A stretch of 64,000 nt of DNA from Iamia majanohamensis (GCF_028532485.1 NZ_CP116942.1:1302001-1366000), one strand, 5' to 3'. Numbered from the stretch's first letter, positions 47,312 through 56,284 are shown. Translations and numbers: made by a program. The notes: generated by a model from the sequence alone, not told the origin.

Positions 47312-48649
47312 TCAGCACGGGCCCACCGCGTGGCGGCGCGCCGGCAGGTGGGGCCGCTTGCCGGCCAGCCGGGCCAGGGCGGCGACCAGGTGGGCCCGGG
47401 TGGCCTCGGGGGCGATGACCTCGTCGACGGCACCGGCGGCTGCGGCCAGGTCGGGCGTGCAGAACGTCGCCCGGTACTCCGCCTCCCGGGCCCGGCGCAC
47501 GGCGTCGGGGTCCGCCGCCTCGGCCACCTCGCGCCGGTGGAGCACGGCCACCGCCCCCGGCGCCCCCATCACCGCCACCTCCGCCCCGGGCCAGGCCAGC
47601 ACCAGGTCGCTGCCGGTGGAGCGGGAGTCCATGACGATGTAGGCGCCGCCGTAGGCCTTGCGCAGCACGACGCACATCCGGGGCACCGTCGCTGCGCAGT
47701 AGGCGTGGACCGCCTCGGCCCCGTGGCGGATCATCCCCCGCCACTCGAGGTCCCGGCCCGGCTCGAAGCCGGGCGTGTCGACCAGGGTCAGCAGGGCCAG
47801 CCCGGCCCCGTCGGCGGCCTGGACGTGGCGGGCCACCTTGGAGCTGGCGGCCAGGTCGAGGGTGCCGGCCCGCACCCGGGGCTGGTTGGCCACCACCGCC
47901 ACCGGCCGCCCGCCCAGCCGGGCGTAGGCCGTCACCACGTTGGGGGCGTGGTCGGCCCACAGCTCGGTGACCGAGCCCGCGTCGGCCAGGTCGGCCACCA
48001 CGTCGCGCACGTCGTAGGCGGCCTCCGGGCGGGTCGGCACGGTGCGGGCCGCGACCCGGGACGGTCGGTCGGGCGGGTCGGTCGTCGCCACCAGGGGCGC
48101 CGGCCCGTCCCAGGTGGACGGCAGGTAGGAGAGGAGGTCGGCCAGGGCGGCGACGGCGTCGTCGCGGTCCTCGGCCAGCAGGGTGGCCAGGCCGGTGGCG
48201 GTGGCGTGCACCGCCGCACCGCCCAGGGTGGCCGGCGTCGTGTGCAGGGCGGTCAGGGCCTCGACCGCGCTGGGCCCGTTGACGTAGGCCGTGGCGTCTC
48301 GGGTCACCACCACGTGGTCGGCCAGGCCGAGCAGGGTGGCCAGGCCCCCGTGGCAGGGCCCGGTCACCGCCACGAGCAGGGGCACCGCCCCCGACAGGCG
48401 CACGGCGGCGTGGGCCACCCGCCCCCAGGCGGCCAGCCCGGCCAGGTCGGTCGGCTCGACGGCGAGGGCCCCGACCACGGCGAGCACGGGGACGCCCAGC
48501 TCCCCGGCCTGGCGGAAGGCGCCGGCCACGGCGTCGGCCTCGGCCTCGGCCGCCCGGGGTCCCGGGCCGGGGCCGCCGACCTCGACGTACATCGCCGTGC
48601 GGCCGTCGACCTCGAGCAGCCCGGCCCACGCCGCCCCCGGGCGGGCCAC
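47312..48649 (-). CDS. Acyl-CoA carboxylase carboxyltransferase-like subunit
   Basis: A 445-residue protein with two crotonase-like halves, as in PCC/AccD5-type beta subunits but shorter. The second half has VDTPGFEPGRDLEWRGMIRHGAEAVHAY, LRKAYGGAYIVMDSRSTG and VAVMGAPGAVAVLHR. It would transfer carboxyl from biotin to acetyl-CoA to make malonyl-CoA for the adjacent FAS-II genes. The only ordinary in-frame start is GTG 48649, 111 nt after fabF. The open frame continues to overlap the fabF stop through a CTG, so a longer CTG-started form is possible. Confidence 0.75.
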   Translation of the reverse strand: MARPGAAWAGLLEVDGRTAMYVEVGGPGPGPRAAEAEADAVAGAFRQAGELGVPVLAVVGALAVEPTDLAGLAAWGRVAHAAVRLSGAVPLLVAVTGPCHGGLATLLGLADHVVVTRDATAYVNGPSAVEALTALHTTPATLGGAAVHATATGLATLLAEDRDDAVAALADLLSYLPSTWDGPAPLVATTDPPDRPSRVAARTVPTRPEAAYDVRDVVADLADAGSVTELWADHAPNVVTAYARLGGRPVAVVANQPRVRAGTLDLAASSKVARHVQAADGAGLALLTLVDTPGFEPGRDLEWRGMIRHGAEAVHAYCAATVPRMCVVLRKAYGGAYIVMDSRSTGSDLVLAWPGAEVAVMGAPGAVAVLHRREVAEAADPDAVRRAREAEYRATFCTPDLAAAAGAVDEVIAPEATRAHLVAALARLAGKRPHLPARRHAVGPC

Positions 48650-48759
48650 GCCCAGCCCGGTGGGCGGTCCCCGCCAGGGCCCGGTCCGCGGTGGCGCCGG
48701 GGCACCGGCCGACCCGGCGGGCCCGAGGGCGGCGGCGTCGAGGGGTGGGGCGGGGGCGC

Positions 48760-50013
48760 TCAGGGCTCGGGCACCAGGACCAGGGCGGCGTTGTGGCCGC
48801 CGAAGGCGAACGACGTCGACACCACGGGGCCCACCGGCACGGGCCGGGGCCCGCCGAGGACGACGTCGACGTCGAGGGCGGGGTCGACCTCGCTGGTGCC
48901 ACCGACCGGCGGGACCGCCCCCTCCGCCGCGCTGGTGAGGGCGACGGCGGCCTCCACCGCCCCGGCGGCGCCGATGAGGTGGCCGACCACCCCCTTGGTG
49001 GAGGTCACCGGCACCCCCCTCGCGCCGAACACGGCGGCCAGGGCGCAGGCCTCGGCCGCGTCGTTGAGGGGCGTGGAGGTGCCGTGGGCGTTGACGTGCA
49101 CGACGTCGCCCGCCCCGACCTCGGCGTCGGCCAGGGCCAGGCGGATGCACGCCTCGGCCCCGGCGCCGTCCTCGGACGGGGCGGTGATGTGGTGGGCGTC
49201 GCAGGTCCGGCCGTAGCCCGCCACCTCGCCGAGGATCGTCGCCCCCCGGGCCTCGGCCCGGTCCCGGCGCTCCAGCACCAGGAACCCGGCCCCCTCGCCC
49301 ATGACGAAGCCGTCGCGGTCGACGTCGAAGGGGCGGCTGGCCGTGCCGGGGTCGTCGTGGCGGCCCGAGAGGGCCCCCATGCGCCCGAAGGCGGCCATGG
49401 CCGTCGGGGTGATGGCGGCCTCGGCCGCGCCGGCGACGGCCACGTCGGCGGAGCCGTCGCGCACCATGCGGGCGGCCTCGCCGATGGCGTTGGTCCCGGT
49501 CGCGCAGGCGGTGGCCACGCACAGCGAGGGGCCGGTGAAGCCGTGGGCCAGCGACACCAGGGCGGCGGGCCCGTTCACCATCATCATCGGCACCAGGAGA
49601 GGGCTGACCCGCTTCGCGCCCCGCTCGGCGTGCAGGCGCACCTGGTCCTCGAGGGTGGACAGCCCGCCCACGCCCGAGCCGGCGACCACCGCGACCCGGG
49701 CGGGGTCGACGGGGTCGGCGTCGGGCCCGGCCAGCCCCGCGGCCCGGAGGGCGTCCTCGGCGGCGACCAGGGCGAGGTGGCCGCTGCGGTCGATGCGGCG
49801 GGCCTCTCGGGCCCCGATGCGTCCGTCGACGTCGAGGTCGGTGATCTCGCAGGCGATGCGCACCGGGAGCTCCGCAGCGTCGAACCGGGTGATGGGCCCG
49901 GCCGTGGCCTTGGCTGCGCGCACCCCGTCCATGGTCGCCTCCAGGGTCCCGCCCGCCGGCGTCACCGCGCCGATGCCGGTGACGACGACCGGGGTCTCCT
50001 CCGGCGGGCTCAC
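48760..50013 (-). CDS. fabF: 3-oxoacyl-ACP synthase II
   Basis: A 417-residue condensing enzyme of FAS-II. The Cys-His-His triad is present: VATACATGTNAIGEA, VNAHGTSTPLNDAAE and TKGVVGHLIGAAGAVEA. SFAFGGHNAALVL is the family end. It elongates acyl-ACP with malonyl-ACP. GTG at 50013 overlaps the acpP stop by four bases. Confidence 0.93.
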   Translation of the reverse strand: MSPPEETPVVVTGIGAVTPAGGTLEATMDGVRAAKATAGPITRFDAAELPVRIACEITDLDVDGRIGAREARRIDRSGHLALVAAEDALRAAGLAGPDADPVDPARVAVVAGSGVGGLSTLEDQVRLHAERGAKRVSPLLVPMMMVNGPAALVSLAHGFTGPSLCVATACATGTNAIGEAARMVRDGSADVAVAGAAEAAITPTAMAAFGRMGALSGRHDDPGTASRPFDVDRDGFVMGEGAGFLVLERRDRAEARGATILGEVAGYGRTCDAHHITAPSEDGAGAEACIRLALADAEVGAGDVVHVNAHGTSTPLNDAAEACALAAVFGARGVPVTSTKGVVGHLIGAAGAVEAAVALTSAAEGAVPPVGGTSEVDPALDVDVVLGGPRPVPVGPVVSTSFAFGGHNAALVLVPEP

Positions 50014-50273
50014 GACCCGCTGGGCGCGGCCTGGCCCACGGCGGCGAGGACGACGTCGGCCGCGTCGCCGACGGTCTCCAAGCCCTCCAGCCGGTCCTCG
50101 GGCACCTCGACCTCGAAGCGGTCCTCGAGGGCCATGACGAGCTCGGTCAGGTCGAGGCTGTCGGCCTCGAGGTCGCCGGCCCAGGTGGCGTCCTCGGTGA
50201 CCGCGTCGCGGTCCAGCCTCAGGACCTCGACGGCGGCGTCGACGACGGCGGCGAGCACGGTGGATCGGTCCAT
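50010..50273 (-). CDS. acpP: Acyl carrier protein
   Basis: An 87-residue ACP. The phosphopantetheine-accepting Ser39 lies in EADSLDLTELVMALEDRF. Residues are acidic and helical as usual, and the short C-terminal extension is Gly/Ala-rich. It carries the growing acyl chain. It is preceded by a good GGAG-type ribosome site, as expected for a highly expressed protein, and followed by fabF with a 4-base overlap. Confidence 0.93.
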   Translation of the reverse strand: MDRSTVLAAVVDAAVEVLRLDRDAVTEDATWAGDLEADSLDLTELVMALEDRFEVEVPEDRLEGLETVGDAADVVLAAVGQAAPSGS

Positions 50274-50311
50274 GGGGTGTCTCCTGTGGTGGGGGGGGGT
50301 GGTGGGTGGGA

Positions 50312-51058
50312 TCAGGCGCCCATGGCCATGCCGCCGTCGACCGGCAGCACCGCGCCGGTGACGTAGGAGGCGGCGTCGGAGGCCAGGAAGGCGATGGCGG
50401 CGGCCACCTCGTCGGGCTCGGCCAGGCGGCCGAGGGGGACGGTGGCGGCCAGGTCGGCCCGGCGGGCCTCGGGCAGGGCGGCGGTCATGGCGGTGGCGAC
50501 CGGTCCCGGGGCCACGGCGTTGGCGGTGATGGTCCGGGGGGCGAGCTCGCGGGCGAGCGCCCGGGTGAGCCCGAGGAGGCCGGCCTTGGCCGCGGCGTAG
50601 TTGGCCTGGCCCGCGGCCCCGGCGTAGGCGCCCACCGACGACACGGTGACGATGCGCCCGAAGTGGGCCCGGACCATGGTCGGGACGGCGCGGCGGAGGG
50701 TGTGGTAGCCGCCGTCGAGGTTGGTCTCGAGCACCCGGCGCCAGCGCTCCGGACCCATGCGGGCGAAGAGGCCGTCGTCGGCGATGCCGGCGTTGGCGAC
50801 CACCACGGTGACCGGGCCCAGGGCCTCCTCGGCCCGGGTGAAGGCGGCGTCGACCGAGGCGGGGTCGGTCACGTCGACGGCCACGGCCACGGCCCGGCCC
50901 CCGGCCTCCTCCACGTCCGCGACCACCCGGGCGGCCCCGTCGGCGTCGGTCCGGTGGCCGACGGCCACGGCCCGTCCGTCGGCGGCCAGGGCCCGGGCCG
51001 CAGCGGCCCCGATCCCGCCCGCGGCCCCGGTCACCAGGGCGACGCGCGCCTCGGCCAT
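50312..51058 (-). CDS. fabG: 3-oxoacyl-ACP reductase
   Basis: A 248-residue SDR. TGAAGGIGAAAARALA, VANAGIADDGLF, catalytic Ser-Tyr-Lys in VSSVGAYAG and NYAAAKAGLLGLTRAL, and ASYVTGAVLPVDGG are all FabG-like. It reduces 3-oxoacyl-ACP with NADPH. The ATG follows the fabH stop by 2 nt. Confidence 0.9.
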   Translation of the reverse strand: MAEARVALVTGAAGGIGAAAARALAADGRAVAVGHRTDADGAARVVADVEEAGGRAVAVAVDVTDPASVDAAFTRAEEALGPVTVVVANAGIADDGLFARMGPERWRRVLETNLDGGYHTLRRAVPTMVRAHFGRIVTVSSVGAYAGAAGQANYAAAKAGLLGLTRALARELAPRTITANAVAPGPVATAMTAALPEARRADLAATVPLGRLAEPDEVAAAIAFLASDAASYVTGAVLPVDGGMAMGA

Positions 51059-51060
51059 GC

Positions 51061-52041
51061 TCAGCCCACCCCCCAGCGCAGGAGGGTGGAGCCCCACGTC
51101 ATCCCGGCCCCGACGGCGGAGGTCAGCACCAGGTCGCCGGGCCCGATGCGCCCCGCGTCGGCCGCCTCGGCCAGGGCCAGGGGCACCGATGCGGCCGAGG
51201 TGTTGCCGTGGCGGTCGAGGGTCACCACCACCCTCTCCGGGGCCAGGCCCAGGCGGTCGACGACGGCGTCGATGATGCGGCGGTTGGCCTGGTGGGGGAT
51301 GTAGGCGGCCACCTCGTCGGGGGCCACGCCGGCCCGGTCGAGCACGGCGCGGCCCGAGCCGGTGAGGCCCCGGGTCGCGGCCCGGAACACCTCGGGCCCG
51401 TCCATCTCCAGCCAGCGGCCCCCGGGGGGGACCTGGAGGTGGGCGGCGAGGGTGGGGTCGCCGTCGAGGCAGGAGGCCACCACCCCCGGCCCGTCGGCGC
51501 CGGCGGACGAGGGGGCGAGCACCACCGCCCCGGCGCCGTCGCCGAAGAGGACGGCGGTGGTGCGGTCGCCCGGGTCGACCACGTCGGTCATGCGCTCGGC
51601 CCCCACCACCAGGGCGGGTCCCGAGAGGCCGCTCGCCACCGCCGGGGCGGCCAGGTGCAGGGCGTGCACGAACCCGGCGCAGGCGGCCCCGACGTCGCAC
51701 GCCGCGCCGGTGGTGCCGAGCAGGGCGGACACGTCGGAGGCGGTGGCGGGCAGGGTCCGGTCCGGGGTGGAGGTGGCCAGCACCACCAGGTCGACCTCCC
51801 CGGGCGGGAGGCCGGCGGCGGCGAGGGCCCGGCGCCCCGCTGCTGCGGCCAGGGCCGCGGTGGTCTCGCCCGCGGCCCGCACGTGGCGGGTGCGGATGCC
51901 GGTCCGCCCCGCCACCCAGGCGTCGCTGGTGTCGAGGGTGCGGGCCAGCTCGTCGTTGCCCACCACCCGCTCGGGCAGGGCCGCGCCCCACCCGGCGAAG
52001 GCCACCGGCACCGCCACCGCCACGCGGGTCGCGGCGGTCAC
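51061..52041 (-). CDS. fabH: 3-oxoacyl-ACP synthase III
   Basis: A 326-residue initiating condensing enzyme. The Cys is in DVGAACAGFVHAL, the His in YIPHQANRRIIDAV and the Asn in DRHGNTSAASVPLAL. It condenses a starter acyl-CoA with malonyl-ACP. GTG at 52041 overlaps the carrier-like gene's stop by four bases. Confidence 0.92.
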   Translation of the reverse strand: MTAATRVAVAVPVAFAGWGAALPERVVGNDELARTLDTSDAWVAGRTGIRTRHVRAAGETTAALAAAAGRRALAAAGLPPGEVDLVVLATSTPDRTLPATASDVSALLGTTGAACDVGAACAGFVHALHLAAPAVASGLSGPALVVGAERMTDVVDPGDRTTAVLFGDGAGAVVLAPSSAGADGPGVVASCLDGDPTLAAHLQVPPGGRWLEMDGPEVFRAATRGLTGSGRAVLDRAGVAPDEVAAYIPHQANRRIIDAVVDRLGLAPERVVVTLDRHGNTSAASVPLALAEAADAGRIGPGDLVLTSAVGAGMTWGSTLLRWGVG

Positions 52042-52319
52042 CCGGCGGCCTCGTCGAGGTGGAGCCAGGCCACCGGCTGGCCCACCCGCAGCCGCTCGCC
52101 GTCGCTGGCCAGCACCGCCGCCAGCCGCCCGGCGAAGGCGCTGGTCACCGGGACCGACCGGCCGAGCGTCTCGATCGTGCCCAGTGCGGTGCCGTGGCCG
52201 ACGGCGTCGCCCACGGCCGTCGCCGAGGTCGGGGGGCAGGGGCGGAAGGTGCCGGGCTCGGAGGCCACCACCAGCCGGGCCGGCAGGCGGACGCCGTCGC
52301 CGTCGCTGTCGGGGCTCAT
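52038..52319 (-). CDS. Biotinyl/lipoyl-domain carrier-like protein lacking the acceptor lysine
   Basis: A 93-residue protein with the flattened beta-barrel fold of BCCP: PGTFRPCPP matches the usual thumb start VGTFYRSPSP, and SAFAGRLAAVLASDGERLRVGQPVAWL matches the second half. Where BCCP has E-A-M-K-M the sequence is ETLGRS, so the Lys that receives biotin is replaced by Gly. It cannot be biotinylated at that site. It lies between fabD and fabH with 4-base overlaps on both sides, so it is a fixed part of the operon; its role may be structural or regulatory. Confidence 0.75.
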   Translation of the reverse strand: MSPDSDGDGVRLPARLVVASEPGTFRPCPPTSATAVGDAVGHGTALGTIETLGRSVPVTSAFAGRLAAVLASDGERLRVGQPVAWLHLDEAAG

Positions 52320-53317
52320 GCCCCCACCCCGTACAGGGCGGGCAGGAGGTCCTCGACCTCGGCCGGGGTGGCGGCGTGGCTCGTGGCCAGCTCGGGGCGG
52401 CAGCGGGTCACCAGGGACCCGAGGGTGGTGCCGGGCCCCACCTCCACCACCCGTCGGACCCCCAGCGCGGCCAGGGCGTCGACCGACTCCCGCCAGCGGA
52501 CCGGGCGCACCAGGTGGGTCGTGAGCCGGTCGTCCCACCCCCGCGCCGCGTGGTGGGGGCGGGCATCGTGGTTGGTGACGACGGGCGTGGTGGTGGGCCG
52601 GAACGGGGTGGCGGCCACGATCGGGCGCAGGGCCGCGGCGGCGGGTGCCATGAGCGGGGTGTGGAAGGCCCCGCCCACGTCGAGCGGCCGGACCTTGCGC
52701 ACGCCGGCGGCGCGGGCGGCGACGGTGGCCGCCTCCAGGCCGGCCGGGGTCCCGCCCAGCACCAGCTGGCCGGGGGCGTTGTCGTTGGCCACCCAGGCCT
52801 CGTCCACCTCGGCCACGGCGGCGTCGGCCTGGTCGCGGTCGGCGCCGAGGAGGGCGACCAGGCCGCCCGGGGTGTCCTCTGCGCAGCGCTGGGTGAGCTC
52901 GGCGCGAGCCGCGGCGAGGCGCACGGCCGCGGGCAGGTCGAGGGCCCCGGTGGCGACGAGGGCGGTGATCTGGCCCAGCGAGTGGCCGGCGACGGCGGCG
53001 GGGGCGTCGAGCAGGGGCCGGGCCGCCTCCCAGGCCAGCAATGAGGCCAGCAGCACCGCCAGCTGGGCGTCCTCGGTGCGACCCAGGTCGGCCTCCGCGT
53101 CGAGCAGCAGGGGGGCGAGGGGGCGGCCGGCGGCCTCCTCGGCCTCCTCCACCACCGCCCAGGCGGGGTGGCCGACCCAGGCGCGCCCGGCCGCCGGCGC
53201 CTGGCTGCCCTGGCCGGGGAACACGACGGCGATGGTGTCGAGGCCGCCGGGCGGGGGGTCCGCAGCGGTCGCGGGCGGGGGCGGGGGAGGGGGCATCAGG
53301 GGGTGTGACCGGGCCAC
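52316..53317 (-). CDS. fabD: Malonyl-CoA:ACP transacylase
   Basis: A 333-residue enzyme. AVVFPGQGSQAPAAG, nucleophile Ser in VAGHSLGQITALVATG, catalytic His in GGAFHTPLMAPA and VEVGPGTTLGSLV are all present. It loads malonate onto ACP. It is the first gene of the leftward fab operon, fired from the control region 53318-53451. Start could be GTG 53317 or ATG 53296; residues before TIAVVFPG are Pro-rich in either case. Its stop overlaps the carrier-like start (ATGA). Confidence 0.92.
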   Translation of the reverse strand: MARSHPLMPPPPPPPATAADPPPGGLDTIAVVFPGQGSQAPAAGRAWVGHPAWAVVEEAEEAAGRPLAPLLLDAEADLGRTEDAQLAVLLASLLAWEAARPLLDAPAAVAGHSLGQITALVATGALDLPAAVRLAAARAELTQRCAEDTPGGLVALLGADRDQADAAVAEVDEAWVANDNAPGQLVLGGTPAGLEAATVAARAAGVRKVRPLDVGGAFHTPLMAPAAAALRPIVAATPFRPTTTPVVTNHDARPHHAARGWDDRLTTHLVRPVRWRESVDALAALGVRRVVEVGPGTTLGSLVTRCRPELATSHAATPAEVEDLLPALYGVGA

Positions 53318-53335
53318 GGAGCAAAGGGTTTCTCA

Positions 53336-53369
53336 CTACCGGTGGGTAGGTTCCGCTACCGCGCGGTAG
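53336..53369. promoter_or_regulatory. Twin palindromic operators between divergent fabD and fabZ
   Basis: CTACCGCGCGGTAG (53356-53369) is a perfect 14-bp palindrome. CTACCGGTGGGTAG (53336-53349) is an imperfect copy, 20 bp away, about two helical turns. Such paired sites suit a TetR-type fatty-acid regulator binding as two dimers. No such regulator gene is in the window. Confidence 0.6.
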
Positions 53370-53451
53370 GTCACGCGGCCGACACGCGATGGCCACAGCA
53401 CGCGCTGGTCCGGGGCGTCACCATCGGGGTCCCCGACGGGTCGGAGCACCC

Positions 53452-53895
53452 ATGGCCCCCCACCACCCCGACCCGCTGGTCGCCCTGCTGCCCCACCGGC
53501 CGCCCTTCCGGTTCCTCGACGTCGTCGTCGCCTGCAGGCCGGGTGCCTCGGTCGAGGCCCGCTGGCGGGTGACCGGGGAGGAGCCCTGGCTGGCGGGCCA
53601 CTTCCCCGGCCACCCCGTCGTCCCCGGCGTGCTCCAGGTCGAGGCCCTGGCCCAGGCCGGGGCCGTGGCCGTGCTCGCCGACGCGGCCCACGCCGGGCGC
53701 CTGCCGCTGCTCGGGGGCGTGGAGGAGGCCCGCTTCCGGAGGCCGGTGGGGCCGGGCGACGAGGTGACCCTGGAGGTCGAGCTCGAGCGTCTGTCGGCCC
53801 GAGGTGGCTGGGGCCGGGGCCGGGCCTCGGTCGCGGGCGAGGAGACGGCCCGGGGCCGGATCCTGTTCGTCCTCGCCCCCGACGAGCGCTGCTGA
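53452..53895 (+). CDS. fabZ: 3-hydroxyacyl-ACP dehydratase (FabZ-type)
   Basis: A 147-residue hot-dog enzyme. LLPHRPPFRFLDVVV and GHFPGHPVVPGVLQVEALAQAGA carry the catalytic His and Glu of FabZ. It dehydrates 3-hydroxyacyl-ACP, completing the FAS-II cycle together with the divergent fab genes and fabI. ATG at 53452 has GGAG 6 nt upstream. An upstream in-frame ATG at 53389 lies next to the operators and is less likely. Confidence 0.9.
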   Translation: MAPHHPDPLVALLPHRPPFRFLDVVVACRPGASVEARWRVTGEEPWLAGHFPGHPVVPGVLQVEALAQAGAVAVLADAAHAGRLPLLGGVEEARFRRPVGPGDEVTLEVELERLSARGGWGRGRASVAGEETARGRILFVLAPDERC

Positions 53896-53904
53896 GCGCC
53901 GGGC

Positions 53905-54681
53905 TCAGCCGACCAGGATGCGCACTGCGCTGACCACCCCGAAGACGATGACCAGGGCGCGCAGCACCCCCGGGGGCAGCCGCCGGGCGCCTCGGGCCCC
54001 CAGCCAGCCGCCGACCAGCGCACCCGCGGCGAGGATCCCGGCCGCGGCCCACGCCACCGGCGCCACCACGACGAAGGTGACGAGGGCGACCAGGTTGGCC
54101 ACCAGGGCGAGCACGCCCCGGAGGCCGTTGAGGCGGATGAGGCGGTCCTCGATGCCGATGCCGAGCACGGCGAGGAGGATGACGCCCAGCCCGGCGCCGA
54201 AGTAGGCGCCGTAGGCCGCGGCCGCGAGCGTCGCGACCCGGACCCCGAGGCCCACGTCGCCCGGCCCGGAGGGGGCGGCGACCGCCCGACCCTCGCGGCG
54301 GGCCGCGACCCGGCGGGCGAGCACGGGCTGGGCCGCGAAGAGGGCGCAGGCGCCGAGGATGAGCCAGGGCACGAGGGCGTCGAAGGCGCCGTCGGGGGTG
54401 ACGAGCAGCAGGGCGGCCCCGGCGACGGCGCCGAGCACGGTCACCGGCAGGAGGGTGCGGACCCGGTCGCGCTGGCCCTCCAGCTCCCGGCGGTAGCCGG
54501 CCACGCCGCCCACGTACCCGGTGAAGATGCCCACGGTGGAGGTCACGTTGGCGGTGATGGACCCGTAGCCCAGGGCCAGCAGCACCGGGAACGACACCAG
54601 CGACCCGCCGCCGGCGGCGCCGTTGATGGTGCCGGCCGCGGCCCCGGCCAGGGCCAGCACCGCGGCCTCGCCCGGGGTCAC
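53905..54681 (-). CDS. TauE/SafE-family membrane transporter
   Basis: A 258-residue protein with about eight membrane segments. The family motif GTINGAAGGGSLVSFPVLLALGYG lies near the N-terminus and its repeat YGAYFGAGLGVILLAVLGIG in the second half, as in putative sulfite/organosulfonate exporters. Substrate unknown. GTG start at 54681; the stop is 9 nt from the convergent fabZ stop. Confidence 0.88.
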   Translation of the reverse strand: MTPGEAAVLALAGAAAGTINGAAGGGSLVSFPVLLALGYGSITANVTSTVGIFTGYVGGVAGYRRELEGQRDRVRTLLPVTVLGAVAGAALLLVTPDGAFDALVPWLILGACALFAAQPVLARRVAARREGRAVAAPSGPGDVGLGVRVATLAAAAYGAYFGAGLGVILLAVLGIGIEDRLIRLNGLRGVLALVANLVALVTFVVVAPVAWAAAGILAAGALVGGWLGARGARRLPPGVLRALVIVFGVVSAVRILVG

Positions 54682-54747
54682 CGGGCCCGGGCCGCGGCCC
54701 GGCGGGGGGAGGGGCCCCGGGGGGCGGGAGCGCTCAGGGCCGCGGCG

Positions 54748-56178
54748 TCAGATGTGGACGAGGCGCAGCGAGTCGGTGGCCACGCCCTTGTAGTCGGGCG
54801 AGCCCGACAGCACCGCGACCAGGTCGTCGGTGCGCACCAGGCCGTGGGCCTTGGCCGTCTCGATGGCCTGGGCCACCTGGCGGTGGATGTCGAAGGCGCC
54901 GTCGAGCTGGAGCGGGGTGGCGCCCCACGACAGGGTGAGCTGGCGCAGGGTCCGGGGGTCGGTGGAGAAGCCGAGGATGGGGGACCGGGGCCGGTAGCGG
55001 GCGATGGAGCGGACGGTGAAGCCGGTGCGGGTGACGCAGATGATGGAGGTGGCGCCGCTCTCCTGGGCCGCCCGCCACGCCGCGTTGGTCATGGAGTTGG
55101 TGACCACGTCGTCGACCGAGCTGCGGAGCGACTCGTGGAGCCGCTGCACCTTGGCCGCCCAGCCGTCGTAGTCGAACTCCTCGTCGGCCCGCTCGGCGAT
55201 GCGGGCCATGGTGGCCACCGCCAGGGCCGGGTCGTGGCCGATCGCGGTCTCGCCCGAGAGCATCACCGCGCTGGACCCGTCGAACACCGCGTTGGCGATG
55301 TCGGAGGTCTCGGCCCGGGTGGGGGAGGGTGCCGACACCATCGACTCGAGCATCTGGGTGGCGGTGATGGCCGGCTTCCCCAGGGCGATGCAGCGGTGGA
55401 GGATCATCTTCTGGAGGTGGGGCAGCTCCTCCAGGGGCATCTCCGCGCCGAGGTCGCCGCGGGCCACCATGATCGCCCCCGACGACTCGATGATGCCGTC
55501 CAGGTTCTCGACCGCGGCGCGGGTCTCGATCTTGGCCACGATCATCGGCCCCGCCGGGTGGGGCTCGGTGCCGACCCGGCGGATGTCGTGGGCCGAGCGC
55601 ACGAAGGAGACGGCCACCATGTCGGCGCCCTCGTTGACGAAGGCGTCGAGGAGGCGCAGGTCGTCGGGGGTCGGGGTGGGCAGGCGCAGGCGCTCGGAGG
55701 GGATGTGCACCCCGGGCCGGCCCTGGAGCAGACCGCCGTGGACGACGCGGGCCTTGAGCCCGTCGGTGACCGTGTCGATGACCTCGATGACCACGGCCCC
55801 GTCGCCGAAGGTCATGCGGTCGCCGACGTGGAGGTCCGACAGGAGGCCCTCGTGGTCGACGTGGACGTGGTCGGCGTCGCTGTGCTCGTCGCCGACCGAC
55901 ACGACCAGCTCGGCCCCGTCGTCGAGCGGCGAGCCCCCCTCGGGGAAGGCACCGGCCCGCACCTTGGGCCCGGGGAGGTCGACGAGGATGCCGAGGGGGT
56001 GGCCCACCGCCTCCTCGACCCGCCTCAGCCGGCGGTAGCGGTCGATGGCGTCGTCGAGGCTGCCGTGGGAGAGGTTGATGCGGACCACGTCCGCCCCCGC
56101 CTCCACCATGTCCTTGAGCACGCCCTCGGACTCCGAGGCCGGCCCCATGGTGGCGATGATCTTCGTCCGACGGGTCAC
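54748..56178 (-). CDS. pyk: Pyruvate kinase
   Basis: A 476-residue glycolytic enzyme. RRTKIIATMGPASES, VVRINLSHGSLDD, the active-site IMVARGDLGAEMPLEELP and TATQMLESMVSAPSPTRAE, and the C-terminal allosteric domain (VTRTGFTVRSIARYRP) are present. It converts phosphoenolpyruvate and ADP to pyruvate and ATP. GTG at 56178 lies 7 nt behind a minus-strand CATACT box. Confidence 0.95.
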   Translation of the reverse strand: MTRRTKIIATMGPASESEGVLKDMVEAGADVVRINLSHGSLDDAIDRYRRLRRVEEAVGHPLGILVDLPGPKVRAGAFPEGGSPLDDGAELVVSVGDEHSDADHVHVDHEGLLSDLHVGDRMTFGDGAVVIEVIDTVTDGLKARVVHGGLLQGRPGVHIPSERLRLPTPTPDDLRLLDAFVNEGADMVAVSFVRSAHDIRRVGTEPHPAGPMIVAKIETRAAVENLDGIIESSGAIMVARGDLGAEMPLEELPHLQKMILHRCIALGKPAITATQMLESMVSAPSPTRAETSDIANAVFDGSSAVMLSGETAIGHDPALAVATMARIAERADEEFDYDGWAAKVQRLHESLRSSVDDVVTNSMTNAAWRAAQESGATSIICVTRTGFTVRSIARYRPRSPILGFSTDPRTLRQLTLSWGATPLQLDGAFDIHRQVAQAIETAKAHGLVRTDDLVAVLSGSPDYKGVATDSLRLVHI

Positions 56179-56185
56179 GCGACCA

Positions 56186-56191
56186 AGTATG
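56186..56191 (-). promoter_or_regulatory. -10 box CATACT for pyk
   Basis: CATACT runs 56191 to 56186, 7 nt before the GTG at 56178. Confidence 0.5.
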
Positions 56192-56284
56192 ACGGCCCAG
56201 CCCGTGTCACAGGCACCCAGATCGGCCGGTTCACGACCCGTTCACCGGGACGGAGGTGTGAGGGCTGGCTCTGCCGCTGGGGGG

